In this document: positions 40,566-49,104 of the stretch, in pieces
Layout: every line of letters starts with the position of its first letter
Position numbering within the stretch: position 1 is the stretch's first letter
DNA from: Oscillospiraceae bacterium
Lineage (GTDB): Bacteria > Bacillota > Clostridia > Oscillospirales > Oscillospiraceae
Length of the DNA stretch: 64,000 nucleotides
NCBI GenBank assembly: GCA_022846095.1
Contig: AP025583.1
Coordinates: 1,054,001-1,118,000 of the forward strand
Direction: 5' to 3'
The notes under the pieces: generated by a model
Told to the model about the DNA's origin: nothing
What the model saw: only the letters and a program-made list of their open reading frames with translations
The model's database searches: none
Position numbers and translations under genes: made by a program

Positions 40566-41482
40566 GCCGCATCCACCTCCGACGTCAACTTCAGGAAATA
40601 ATCCTCCAGGGTCTCGGCCCGCCGCCCGATGGCGGAGACCGCCACGCCGTTCAGGGCCAGCGCCTTGGAAACATCCTGGGTGGTTACCTTGGGGTCGTAG
40701 ATGCGCAGCTTGCCGTCCTTCAGGATCTTGAAGTTGCTGAGGTCCAGCTTTTCGCTGAGGACAAAGCCGGCCCGCCGGACGTCGTCCACCGTCAGGTCGA
40801 TATAGGCCACACTGGCGTCCTCGAGGTCCCTCATTGAGATCTCTTTGCGCATCCTGCCCTGATGGATGATGCCGATGGTGTCCGCGATACTCTCAATTTC
40901 CGAGAGAATGTGGGTGGAGACCATCACCGTGACGCCGTACTCCGCCCGCAGGCTGACCAGGAGCTCGCGGATCTGCTTCATGCCCGCCGGGTCCAGGCCG
41001 TTGGTGGGTTCGTCCAGGATCAGCAGCTCCGGCTTGCACAGAACCGCCCGTGCGATGCCCAGGCGCTGCTTCATGCCCAGAGAATAGCGCTTGACCGGCT
41101 TATCGGCCGCCTCGCCCAGGTCCAGCAGGCGGATTGCATTCTCAACCCCGCCCGGATTATGGTATCCCATATACGCGCAGTGGAGCTGGAGGTTTTCCCT
41201 GCCTGTCATATGGGCGTAAAAGGTGGGAAATTCGATGATGCTGCCCATGCGCTTAAGAACCTCGTAAGAGCTGGGCGTCAGGGGCTCACCAAATAGTTCG
41301 ATGGTTCCCGAGGTGGGCTTCCAGAGGTTGGTGAGCATTTTCATCACCGTGGTTTTGCCCGCGCCGTTGGGCCCGAGAAACCCGTAGATCTCCCCCTTTT
41401 TAATATGGAGGTCAATCTCATGGACCAGAGTTTTGCCGCCGACGGCTTTTGTCAAGCGGTCGGTTTGCAGAAGATAGGACAT
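40559..41482 (-). CDS. ABC transporter ATP-binding protein
   Basis: A 307-residue ATPase: Walker A GPNGAGKTT, signature YSLGMKQRLG, Walker B LLILDEPT, switch STHILSEIE, plus a C-terminal extension of about 90 residues as in BcrA-type ATPases. It pairs with the downstream six-helix permease. The start follows GGGGAGAGAGG. It lies 85 bp after the histidine kinase gene, enough space for an internal promoter controlled by the response regulator; GGTCAAGA occurs twice in that gap. Confidence 0.9.
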   Translation of the reverse strand: MSYLLQTDRLTKAVGGKTLVHEIDLHIKKGEIYGFLGPNGAGKTTVMKMLTNLWKPTSGTIELFGEPLTPSSYEVLKRMGSIIEFPTFYAHMTGRENLQLHCAYMGYHNPGGVENAIRLLDLGEAADKPVKRYSLGMKQRLGIARAVLCKPELLILDEPTNGLDPAGMKQIRELLVSLRAEYGVTVMVSTHILSEIESIADTIGIIHQGRMRKEISMRDLEDASVAYIDLTVDDVRRAGFVLSEKLDLSNFKILKDGKLRIYDPKVTTQDVSKALALNGVAVSAIGRRAETLEDYFLKLTSEVDAAC

Positions 41483-41567
41483 ATCCCTCTCTCCCCTTTC
41501 TTGACCTCTATTCTAACGGCCGGGATTTGCAAAACTCTTGACCAATTCTTACAAATTCCTTTCGCGG

Positions 41568-42509
41568 TCAAAAGGGCGGCTTTTTGAGCCGGAGGGAAAA
41601 GGTGGTCCTTACATAGGGCTCGCTCGTCAGAGTGATGTCGCCGCCCATCTGTACGGCCAGGCTTTTGGCGATGGTGAGCCCCAGGCCGTTGCCCTGGATT
41701 GCGCGGTTGCGGGAGTCTTCCATGGTGAACAGGCGGTCGAACACCGTGGCGGCGAAACCCGGCTCGATTCCCTTCCCGTGGTCGGTCACGTCGATCCGCA
41801 CCCAATCCTCCTGCGCGTGCAGGGCGAGGCCCAGGTACTTGCCCTGCGCGCCGTAGCGCATCACGTTGGAGATCAGATTGAAGAGGATGCGCCGCAGGGC
41901 CTCCGCGTTCCCCTGGGCGCAGACGTCGTCCTCGGGGATGTCCAGGTCCACCCGGAACCCCTCCCGGGTCAGCAGCTCGTAAAAGTCCAGAACGCTCTCC
42001 CGGCAGGCCTCGGTGACGTTCAGCGTGGACAGGGTCATATCCGTATCGCCGGCCTCCAGCTTGGCCAGGGTGAAAAACTGGTTGATGAGCTCCATGACCT
42101 GCTTGGCCTTCCCCTCCACCTTGGCCAGCATGGGGCCTTCGCATGCTCCGTTCAGGCGCATGATCTCCAGATACCCCAGAATGACCGTCATAGGGGTCTT
42201 GATGTCATGGGAGATGTTGGACAGCATCTTTTTTGAGGAGATCTCCGAGCGCCTGAACTCCGCCCGAAGCCGCTGGCGGCAGTCCAGCAGGCGGTTGATC
42301 TGGGCCGCAAGGTCGATGAGGGCCTTGTTATCGGTGAACACCATGATATGCTCGTCCGTGTCCCCGTCCAGGATGTCATTCAGCTTCCGGCTCAGCTCCT
42401 TCAGCCTGCGTTGAAGCCCCGCCCGGTAGGCGAAGCGCTGGTACAATATGACGCCCACCAGCAGGACAATACAGATGGAGAGAAGAAGGAGGACCGCTTC
42501 GCTTTTCAT
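41568..42509 (-). CDS. Sensor histidine kinase
   Basis: A 313-residue kinase with one N-terminal membrane helix (residues 4-24) and no extracellular domain, then a coiled region, HisKA (SNISHDIKTPMTVILGYLE, His phosphorylation site) and HATPase_c (NLISNVMRYG, DHGKGIEPGF, GNGLGLTIAKSLA). The missing sensor domain suggests signalling through a partner transporter or the membrane, as in peptide-antibiotic detection. The ATG at 42509 overlaps the regulator stop as ATGA, so the two are coupled; the frame upstream is discarded. Confidence 0.9.
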   Translation of the reverse strand: MKSEAVLLLLSICIVLLVGVILYQRFAYRAGLQRRLKELSRKLNDILDGDTDEHIMVFTDNKALIDLAAQINRLLDCRQRLRAEFRRSEISSKKMLSNISHDIKTPMTVILGYLEIMRLNGACEGPMLAKVEGKAKQVMELINQFFTLAKLEAGDTDMTLSTLNVTEACRESVLDFYELLTREGFRVDLDIPEDDVCAQGNAEALRRILFNLISNVMRYGAQGKYLGLALHAQEDWVRIDVTDHGKGIEPGFAATVFDRLFTMEDSRNRAIQGNGLGLTIAKSLAVQMGGDITLTSEPYVRTTFSLRLKKPPF

Positions 42510-43189
42510 AACTGGTCCCCCAATTTGTAGCCGATGCCCCATACCGTCAGGATATACCGGGGGGCGCGGGGGTCGTCCTCGATTTTGTTGCGCAGCCTGC
42601 TGATGTGGACGTTTACCGCGTTCTCGTCGCCCAGGTAGGCGTCGTTCCAGATCTGGGCGTAGATCTGGGCCTTAGTGTAGACCTTTTTGGGATTTTGCAG
42701 GAGCAGCTTCAAAATATCGAATTCCTTGGCCGTCAAGTCGAGGGGCGCCCCGGCTTTCGTGACGGTGTGGTCGGACACGTTCATCACCAGCGCGCCCGCG
42801 GACAGAACGGCCGGCGTCGCCGTGGCGTACTGGGTGGCCCGGCGGATGTTGGACTGGACGCGGGCCAGCACCTCGGTGACGGAAAAGGGCTTTGTGATGT
42901 AGTCGTCGGCCCCCATGCCCAGCCCCAGGGTCTTGTCGGCGTCCGTGTCCTTGGCGGACACGATGAGGATGGGCACGGTGCTGCGCGCGCGGATGTGGGC
43001 CATCACGTCCATGCCCCTGATTTTGGGGATCATCAGGTCCAGCAGGACCAGGGAAAAATCCTCCGCGTCAAACCGTTCGCAGGCTGCCTGCCCGTCCGGG
43101 GCGCAGACCACCTCGTAGTTTTCAGCGGCCAGGTAGTCCCGCAGCATTTCGCGGATCTCCGCGTCGTCCTCGACCAACAGCAGTTTCAT
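42506..43189 (-). CDS. OmpR-family response regulator
   Basis: A 227-residue regulator with a receiver domain (LLVEDDAEIREML, phospho-acceptor Asp in FSLVLLDLMIPKI, Lys in YITKPFSVTE) and a C-terminal OmpR/PhoB winged helix (LTAKEFDILKLLLQNPKKVYTK, VNVHISRLRNKIEDD). First gene of the four-gene operon with the kinase and ABC exporter. RBS GGGAGGAACGTC. Confidence 0.93.
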   Translation of the reverse strand: MKLLLVEDDAEIREMLRDYLAAENYEVVCAPDGQAACERFDAEDFSLVLLDLMIPKIRGMDVMAHIRARSTVPILIVSAKDTDADKTLGLGMGADDYITKPFSVTEVLARVQSNIRRATQYATATPAVLSAGALVMNVSDHTVTKAGAPLDLTAKEFDILKLLLQNPKKVYTKAQIYAQIWNDAYLGDENAVNVHISRLRNKIEDDPRAPRYILTVWGIGYKLGDQL

Positions 43190-43213
43190 GACGTTCCTCC
43201 CCAGTATTGAGTT

Positions 43214-43921
43214 TTAACAGTTGATGCCCGCCTTTTTGGCCTGGCTGCACAGGTCCTTCGTCTGAAGCGTATAGGCCCTGCCGTCCTTGACGAAGTGGGT
43301 TCCGCACTGGCGGAACTCAAAGTGGACGCCATGCCGGAGGCACTGCTCCCGGATGGAGAGCACCCAGGCGTAGTCCAGCGGCCGGGCGCTGCGGTCCGAC
43401 TCGCCGCCCACCACCACCAGCTCCACGCCGTCCAGGTAGGGCCCCAGCTCCACCGGCCCGATCAGCGGCTGGCAGATGATGTTCTTGTGCCGGATGGGGA
43501 GCCGGGAGAAAACGGGAAGCCGGGTGTCGGCGCTGGCCTGGTCCTCGACGGTGCAGCCCACCGTCACGTTTTCGTACCCCTTCCCCCAGTCCTCCGGGAT
43601 ACAGTCCATAAACCGGGTGATGCGCTTGGTCAGGAAAAGGAAGTGCAGGTCCGGGCGCCGGCGGATCATGTCCCAGCACTCGCCCCGCCACGGGTCGGCG
43701 TCCTCCAGCAGAAAGTCCGTCGAGAAGCAGAGGTACACCGTCTGCCCGGGCTTCATCTGATAGGCGCCGTCCTTGCCCTTTCGCAGCGGGGCGTCAAAGC
43801 CCTTGGTTCTGACCACCAGGTTTGTATCCACGCCCCGCTTGGCGTCGCCCTTGTGAATATAGCAGTACCGGCAGCCCTCGCTGTACCTGTGGCAGCCCCG
43901 CCACGGATTCCACATCGCCAT
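43214..43921 (-). CDS. DUF5131-type protein (phage Gp37/Gp68 family), radical-SAM-like cysteine motif
   Basis: A 235-residue protein beginning MAMWNPWRGCHRYSEGCRYCYI, the hallmark of the DUF5131 / phage Gp37-Gp68 family, where three cysteines (CxxxxxxCxxC) resemble an iron-sulfur binding site of radical-SAM-like proteins. Further motifs are FSTDFLLEDAD, HFLFLTKRI and VVVGGESDRSARP. Function not established. Often phage-borne; here it is 24 bp upstream of nothing obviously viral, but close to other phage remnants. TATAAT lies about 45 bp upstream. Confidence 0.8.
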   Translation of the reverse strand: MAMWNPWRGCHRYSEGCRYCYIHKGDAKRGVDTNLVVRTKGFDAPLRKGKDGAYQMKPGQTVYLCFSTDFLLEDADPWRGECWDMIRRRPDLHFLFLTKRITRFMDCIPEDWGKGYENVTVGCTVEDQASADTRLPVFSRLPIRHKNIICQPLIGPVELGPYLDGVELVVVGGESDRSARPLDYAWVLSIREQCLRHGVHFEFRQCGTHFVKDGRAYTLQTKDLCSQAKKAGINC

Positions 43922-44000
43922 CTCGTTACCGTCCTATCTCGAACCGGGAGCCGCCCGGGTATTGCTTTTATTATACCGAAACAGGGGAAAGAACGCAATC

Positions 44001-44030
44001 ATGCCCGCCCGGGAGGTCCCGGGCGGGCAT
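44001..44030. terminator. Hairpin between DUF5131 and LysR genes
   Basis: A 14-bp perfect stem (44001-44014 with 44017-44030), T-tract only on the plus side (TTTTAT). It follows the LysR stop on the minus strand, so it may be a weak terminator there. Confidence 0.55.
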
Positions 44031-44057
44031 TTTATCGGGAGCCGGCGGGAAGTCGGA

Positions 44058-44927
44058 TCACGGGAGCTCTGCCGCATGAGCCTGAAGGTGCTCGATAAAC
44101 CGCTTCGCGGCCATGGGGAGGCTGACCCTGTCTTTATAGCCGACGGCAATCGTGCGGGCGACGGGGGGCTCGGTGGGGCGGAGGGCAAGACGGTAGCTGG
44201 TCCGGCGCAGGATCAGCTCCGCCAAGATGCTGACCCCCAGCCCGGCCTCCACCATCGTCATGATGGCGTAGTCGTCATGGATGGTGTATTTGACCTTGGG
44301 CGTGACGCCGATTTTCTGGAACGCCTCCAGCGGCTCATAATAATGCCCCTCTTCCATCAGGATAAAAGGCTCCTCCGCCAGAGCCCGCAATGGCACGACG
44401 TCCAGCTTCGCCAGCGGGTGGTGCTCCGGCAGCACCGCCAGCATGGCACCCTCTTTCAGGACCAGCGTTTCAAGCCCTCTCACCGCGTCCGGGTTCACAA
44501 AGCCGAAGTCGATGGCGCCGGTCCTGACCCACTCCTGGATGGTGGTATAGTCCCCCTGGTAGATCACAAATTGGACGCCGGGGTATTGCAGCTGGAACTC
44601 CTTGAGCAGGCCCGGGAGCCAGTGGGCGGAGATGCTGGCGATGGTGCCCATGCGGACGACGCCCGTCTCCAGGCCCTTGATCTCCTTCGTCTTTTCCTGA
44701 ACGGCATGATACTGGTAGACCAGCCGCTCGATGCAGGGGTACAGCTCCGCCCCCTCCAGAGTGAGCTTCGTCCCCGTCCGGAAGCGGTCCACCAATTTGA
44801 TGGACAGTTCCTTCTCCAGGGAGGAGATCATCTGGCTCATGGCGGACTGTGTGTAGCCCAGTGCCTCGGCCGCCTTGGAGAAGCTGCCCAGCTCAACGAT
44901 CTTATGTAAGGCAATATATCGGTGCAT
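44058..44927 (-). CDS. LysR-family transcriptional regulator
   Basis: A 289-residue regulator: N-terminal helix-turn-helix (ALHKIVELGSFSKAAEALGYTQSAMSQMISSLEKEL) and an effector domain (about 90-285). It is divergent from the YbaK-type pseudogene and PhzF gene, which it probably controls or once controlled. AAGGAACG precedes the ATG. Confidence 0.92.
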   Translation of the reverse strand: MHRYIALHKIVELGSFSKAAEALGYTQSAMSQMISSLEKELSIKLVDRFRTGTKLTLEGAELYPCIERLVYQYHAVQEKTKEIKGLETGVVRMGTIASISAHWLPGLLKEFQLQYPGVQFVIYQGDYTTIQEWVRTGAIDFGFVNPDAVRGLETLVLKEGAMLAVLPEHHPLAKLDVVPLRALAEEPFILMEEGHYYEPLEAFQKIGVTPKVKYTIHDDYAIMTMVEAGLGVSILAELILRRTSYRLALRPTEPPVARTIAVGYKDRVSLPMAAKRFIEHLQAHAAELP

Positions 44928-44972
44928 CGTTCCTTCTCCACTTTCTGTAAAGTAATCATTAGAAACATTCGT

Positions 44973-45001
44973 TTTACTTATGCTTTTTCCAAGTATATAC
45001 T
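44973..45001 (+). promoter_or_regulatory. Promoter of the YbaK/PhzF unit
   Basis: TTTACT (44973-44978), a 17-bp spacer and TATACT (44996-45001), in the gap divergent from LysR. Confidence 0.7.
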
Positions 45002-45032
45002 ATCGTCAAACCAAATACAAGGAGCGCACGAT

Positions 45033-45399
45033 ATGTCCTATCAAACTGTAAAAGCCTATTTCGATCAAATGGGAAAAGGGGACTATATCACGTCCCGGCA
45101 GCAGACCGGCGATACCGTGGAGCACGCCGCGGAGGCCATCGGCTGCACCCCGGCCGAGATTGCCAAGGCCATCTCCTTCCTGGTGGGCGGCAAGGCGGTG
45201 ATGGTCGTCATGGCCGGAGACGCCAGGGTGAACAGCTCCAAATACAAAACGTATTTTCACGAAAAGCCCGGCATGGTCCCCCGGGAGCAGGTGGAGGCGC
45301 TGGTCGGCCATGCGCCCGGGGGGCGTGTGCCCCTTTGCCGTATGGGTGGACGTTTGCAAGGGCTGGCTCGCGGATGAGGGCGCCGCCCGTTCAGCGTGA
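45033..45399 (+). pseudogene. Broken YbaK/EbsC-type aminoacyl-tRNA deacylase gene
   Basis: The first 98 codons read as an intact YbaK-domain start (AAEAIGCTPAEIAKAISFLV, GDARVNSSKYKTYF, VEALVGHAPGG). After APGG the frame shifts: the reading frame ends at 45377 with an unrelated tail, while the next frame reads GVCPFAVWVDVCKGW and stops at 45399. VCPFA and WVDVCKGW are both family motifs but normally about 40 residues apart, so a deletion and a frameshift have removed the C-terminal half. Such proteins hydrolyse mischarged tRNAs; this copy should be inactive. RBS AAGGAG and promoter remain. Confidence 0.75.
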
Positions 45400-45446
45400 C
45401 TTGGGCCGGCGAAGCCCATAAAACGAAAAAGGGGATATGTACAGCG

Positions 45447-46229
45447 ATGAAACAGTATGTAGTGGATGCTTTTACACAAGAGGTATTCCACGGGAATCCG
45501 GCGGCGGTGTGTATTCTGGACCGATGGCTCCCGGAGGAGCTGATGATGAACATAACCGTTGAGAACAACCTCTCCGAAACGGCCTTCGCCGTCAAGGAGG
45601 GGGAGCGGTACCATTTGCGCTGGTTCACCCCCGGCGGAGAGATCGACCTGTGCGGCCACGCCACCCTGGCCTGCGCCTATGTCCTTTTGAACTTCTACGA
45701 AAAGGGCGTGGAGCGGGTCGGGTTCAAAACCTTGGGTGGTGAACTGGTGGTGGAGCAGCGGGACGGCCTCTATGAGATGGATTTTCCCGCCTATGAACTC
45801 AGGCCGCTCCCCGTCACCGCTCAGATGGTTAAGGCCATCGGGGCGGCGCCCCGGGCCGCTTATATGGGCCGGGACCTCCTGTGCGTGTTCGACGACGCGG
45901 AGACGGTCAGGGCCCTGCGTCCGGACCAGGAAAAGGTGCGGGCGCTGGACGGGCTGCTCCTCCACGCCACGGCGCCGGGGACCGGCACCGACTGCGTCTC
46001 CCGGAGCTTCGCCCCCAAGTGCGGTGTGGCGGAGGACCCGGTCTGCGGCTCCGGCCACTGCCACATCGTCCCCTATTGGGCGGAGAAGCTGCAAAAAGAG
46101 GAGATCGTCGCCTATCAGGCGTCAAAACGGGGCGGGACGCTGTATTGCCGCATGGAGGGCGGCCGGGTCAAGCTGGGCGGACACGCGGCGCTTTATTCCA
46201 TCGCGGAAGTTCAAATCGCGGGCGTATAG
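45447..46229 (+). CDS. PhzF-family isomerase-like protein
   Basis: A 260-residue protein of the PhzF / diaminopimelate-epimerase fold. Motifs: YVVDAFTQEVFHGNPAAVC, NLSETAFAV (catalytic Glu), FTPGGEIDLCGHATLACAYV and EDPVCGSGHCHI. Most PhzF homologues in bacteria have unknown isomerase activity; phenazine genes are absent. The ATG at 45447 lies about 12 nt after AAAAGGGG. It follows the broken YbaK gene and likely shares its promoter. Confidence 0.88.
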   Translation: MKQYVVDAFTQEVFHGNPAAVCILDRWLPEELMMNITVENNLSETAFAVKEGERYHLRWFTPGGEIDLCGHATLACAYVLLNFYEKGVERVGFKTLGGELVVEQRDGLYEMDFPAYELRPLPVTAQMVKAIGAAPRAAYMGRDLLCVFDDAETVRALRPDQEKVRALDGLLLHATAPGTGTDCVSRSFAPKCGVAEDPVCGSGHCHIVPYWAEKLQKEEIVAYQASKRGGTLYCRMEGGRVKLGGHAALYSIAEVQIAGV

Positions 46230-46244
46230 AGGACTTTGTACCGG

Positions 46245-46613
46245 TCACTTTCCTTTTTTAGTGATGTCATAGCTCAAATCCAGGAGCTTGAGCACCTGAT
46301 CCTGGGGCACAGAGCCGTCGAGCAGCAGGGCGATCCATTTATCCTTGTTCATATGATAAGCGGGAAGAAAGCCCCTGCTCTCCCGCAGTGAGCCGCTCAG
46401 AAGGGGATCGCATTTTATGTCCAGGATGTCCACATGAGCCGCTGTGTCCAGCCCCAGCTTCTTTCCGGGCACATCCATGATGATTGCGTACCATTTTCCA
46501 AGTTCTCTCTGCCGCAGCACGGCATAGTTTGGAAACTTGGCCCACAGATACTCCGGCTCTGTTCCGTACCGCTCCTTTGCATACTGCAAAATCATTTCTC
46601 TGCTTGTTTGCAC
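46245..46613 (-). CDS. MmcQ/YjbR-family protein
   Basis: A 122-residue protein of the MmcQ/YjbR group (CyaY-like fold, double-stranded DNA-binding proposed). Motifs: REMILQYAKERYGTEPEYLWAKFPNYAVLRQ, KWYAIIMDV, DPLLSGSLRESRGFLPAYHMNKDKWI. The GTG at 46613 lies 8 nt after AAAGGAG; the earlier TTG at 46631 overlaps that site. Convergent with the PhzF gene. Confidence 0.82.
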   Translation of the reverse strand: MQTSREMILQYAKERYGTEPEYLWAKFPNYAVLRQRELGKWYAIIMDVPGKKLGLDTAAHVDILDIKCDPLLSGSLRESRGFLPAYHMNKDKWIALLLDGSVPQDQVLKLLDLSYDITKKGK

Positions 46614-46646
46614 GGTAACCGCTCCTTTCAACCCCGAAGCATAACC

Positions 46647-47543
46647 TCACGTCGGTACATCTTCCCGCTTTTGAAGAAATCCCCGTAATTGCTTCAAAAA
46701 TATCTCGGCGGGCTTTGTAAACACCTGATACTTTTTCCAGACAACGAACAGCTTCGTCTCCAGCGCGGGCGCGAGGGGACGGAAGCACAGCTCGCTGCCG
46801 GGGCCGGTATGGATGAGCTTATCGAAGGAGAGGGCGTACCCCACCCCCTCCCGCACCAGGATACCGGCGTTATAGGCCAGGTTGAAGGTGGCCGCGATAT
46901 TGAGCCGGTCCACCTTCTCCCCAAACCACTTGGGAAAGTCCTCCGTAATGCCCTGGCGGGAGCAGATGAGCGGTACATCTAATAAATCCTCCATTTGGAC
47001 AGCCTCCTTCTCTGCAAGGGGGCTGTCCTTTCGCATGACCACGCCCCAGGCGTCCCGGGCCGGAACTTCCAAATAGTTATACTTGGACAGATCCACCTCC
47101 TGGGCCAGCACCGCAAAGTCCAGAAGCCCCCGGTCCAGCCGCTCCGACAGGTCCTCGGTGTTGCCGCTGTACAGGTGCAGGCGGATGCGGGGGTACTGCG
47201 CCTGCACCGCCTTGGCGCAGCGGGCCAGGTGCTTGATGCCGTCGGACTCGGCGCAGCCGACGCGGATGTCCCCGCCGGTGACCTCCCCCAGGGCTTTGAA
47301 CTCCCCGGCGGTCTTGTCCACCATGTCCACGATGTCCTCCGCACGCCTGCGCAAAAGCATCCCCTCGTCGGTGAGCTTGATGCTGTAATTGCTGCGCACG
47401 AACAGCTTCTTCCCCAGCTCCCCCTCCAGGTCCTTGAGCTGCTTGGACAATGTGGGCTGGGACACGTGGAGGCGCTCCGCCGCCCGGGTGATGTTCCCCT
47501 CCCGGGCCGCCTCCAGAAAATAGCGTAAAACTCTCAATTCCAT
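46647..47543 (-). CDS. LysR-family regulator of the redox operon
   Basis: A 298-residue LysR regulator (MELRVLRYFLEAAREGNITRAAERLHVSQPTLSKQLKDLE), start at 47543 with AGGAGG. The effector domain is of the common CbbR/CynR type. It is divergent from an operon of Fe-ADH, flavodoxin-like reductases and an AKR fusion. A perfect LysR-type site lies between the two start regions, so control of that operon is likely. The inducer is unknown. Confidence 0.92.
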   Translation of the reverse strand: MELRVLRYFLEAAREGNITRAAERLHVSQPTLSKQLKDLEGELGKKLFVRSNYSIKLTDEGMLLRRRAEDIVDMVDKTAGEFKALGEVTGGDIRVGCAESDGIKHLARCAKAVQAQYPRIRLHLYSGNTEDLSERLDRGLLDFAVLAQEVDLSKYNYLEVPARDAWGVVMRKDSPLAEKEAVQMEDLLDVPLICSRQGITEDFPKWFGEKVDRLNIAATFNLAYNAGILVREGVGYALSFDKLIHTGPGSELCFRPLAPALETKLFVVWKKYQVFTKPAEIFLKQLRGFLQKREDVPT

Positions 47544-47574
47544 TTCAGCACCTCCTGACCACAATGTACCACAG

Positions 47575-47601
47575 CAAGTTATGCTTTGCAAGAATAACTT
47601 G
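47575..47601. promoter_or_regulatory. LysR operator
   Basis: CAAGTTAT-N11-ATAACTTG, perfect 8-bp arms that contain the T-N11-A core of LysR sites. It ends 17 bp before the -35 box of the redox operon. Confidence 0.8.
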
Positions 47602-47617
47602 AAATAGAAAACGGGTA

Positions 47618-47647
47618 TTGGATATTTCTCTTTTCCGGTTCTATAAT
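47618..47647 (+). promoter_or_regulatory. Promoter of the redox operon
   Basis: TTGGAT (47618-47623), an 18-bp spacer and TATAAT (47642-47647). Confidence 0.7.
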
Positions 47648-47669
47648 GAGAGCGACAGGAGGCGGTGCT

Positions 47670-47912
47670 ATGGCGGAGGCGTCAGACACCTGGGGCATTC
47701 TCTCTCAAAATCTCACCGACGCGGGCTGCGGTGAGGAGATGACCCGGCATTGTGTCCGTTTGGCCCAGGACGGAAAAGCGGCCGACATGCTGCGTCTGCT
47801 TTCCCGCCACAGGAAAGCCCTGCTGGACGCGGTCCATCTCAACCAAAAGCAGATCGACTGCCTGGACTACCTCGTTTACCAAACCGAAAAGGAACAACGA
47901 CTGGAGGAGTAA
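47670..47912 (+). CDS. Small helical protein heading the redox operon
   Basis: An 80-residue, probably all-helical protein with LSRHRKALLDAVHLNQKQIDCLDYLVYQTEKE near its end. I recall similar short proteins beside LysR genes and flavodoxin-type reductases in Clostridia, but know no function. AGGAGG precedes the ATG at 47670. The next gene begins 3 bp after its stop, so translation is probably coupled. Confidence 0.7.
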   Translation: MAEASDTWGILSQNLTDAGCGEEMTRHCVRLAQDGKAADMLRLLSRHRKALLDAVHLNQKQIDCLDYLVYQTEKEQRLEE

Positions 47913-47915
47913 ACA

Positions 47916-49091
47916 ATGATCCACTTTGATTTTAACAACCCCACCCATTTGATTTTCGGCAGCGGCAAGCTGGCCGAGCTGGGCAAGCAGAGGCTCCCCG
48001 GCAAAAAGGCCCTGCTGCTGATGTCCAACGGCAGGTCCGCCAGGGTCAGCGGCGCCTACGACCGCTGCGTGGAACAGCTGCGCACAGCGGGGGTGGCCTT
48101 CGCGGAGTTTGCACAAGTCATGGAGAACCCGGTCAAGGACGTGGTGATGGAGGGCGCGGCCTTCGCAAAAGAGCACGGCTGCGACTTCATCCTGGCCCTG
48201 GGGGGCGGCGCGGTGCTGGACGCCTCGGTGGCCGTGGCCGCCATGGCCGCCAACCCCGGCGACCTCTGGGACTACGTCTCCGGCGGCACCGGCAGGGGCC
48301 TGCCCCTGGTCCACGCCCCCCTGCCCATCGTCACCGTCCCCCTCACCGCGGGCACCGGCTCGGAGATCAACATGTGGGGGGTCATCTCCAACCCGGAGAC
48401 CCACGAGAAGATCGGCTTTGGCGGCGATCCCCGGCTGGTCCCGGTCCTCTCCATTGTGGACCCGGAGCTGATGCGCACCGTCCCGGCCGGATACACCGCC
48501 TTTCAGGGCTTCGACGCCCTGTTTCACAACACCGAGGTGGTGATGAGCAGGGGGGTCAACCTCCTCAGCGAGACCCTGGCCCTCTCCGCCATCGAACACA
48601 TCGCGGCGTATCTGCCCCGTGCCGTCAAGGACGGGAACGACCTGGAGGCCCGGGAGCACGTGGCCTACGGCAGCACCATCGCCGGCATGACCATGCAGCT
48701 CACCTCCACCACCGCCCAGCACTCCATGGAGCACGCCATGAGCGCCTACCACCCCAATCTGCCCCACGGCGCGGGCCTCATTCTGATCTCCCTGGAATTT
48801 GCCCGCTTCTTCATCGAGCGCCACGCCTGCGACGGGCAGTTCGTCAAGATGGCAAAGGCCATGGGCATGAAAAACGCCGATAAGCCCGGGGACTTTCTCA
48901 CCGCCCTGGCGAAGCTCCAGGCCGACTGCGGCGTGGACGGCCTGAAGATGAGCGGCTACGGTATCTCCCCCGATGAGGCCATGACCCTGGCCGTCAACGC
49001 CCGGGAGACCATGGGCGGGCTGTTTCTCGCCAACCCCTGTGAGCTGAACGACGAGGACTGCGCGGGCATCTTCCGGCGGTCCTGCCGCTGA
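47916..49091 (+). CDS. Iron-containing alcohol dehydrogenase
   Basis: A 391-residue group III alcohol dehydrogenase. NAD(P) motif GGGAVLDAS (near 95), metal ligands in FQGFDALFHNTEV (Asp, His) and EHAMSAYHPNLPHGAG (two His). It is similar in size and motifs to butanol dehydrogenase BdhA/YqhD-like enzymes that reduce aldehydes with NADPH. Second gene of the LysR-controlled operon. Confidence 0.93.
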   Translation: MIHFDFNNPTHLIFGSGKLAELGKQRLPGKKALLLMSNGRSARVSGAYDRCVEQLRTAGVAFAEFAQVMENPVKDVVMEGAAFAKEHGCDFILALGGGAVLDASVAVAAMAANPGDLWDYVSGGTGRGLPLVHAPLPIVTVPLTAGTGSEINMWGVISNPETHEKIGFGGDPRLVPVLSIVDPELMRTVPAGYTAFQGFDALFHNTEVVMSRGVNLLSETLALSAIEHIAAYLPRAVKDGNDLEAREHVAYGSTIAGMTMQLTSTTAQHSMEHAMSAYHPNLPHGAGLILISLEFARFFIERHACDGQFVKMAKAMGMKNADKPGDFLTALAKLQADCGVDGLKMSGYGISPDEAMTLAVNARETMGGLFLANPCELNDEDCAGIFRRSCR

Positions 49092-49104
49092 CGGGAGAAG
49101 CGGC

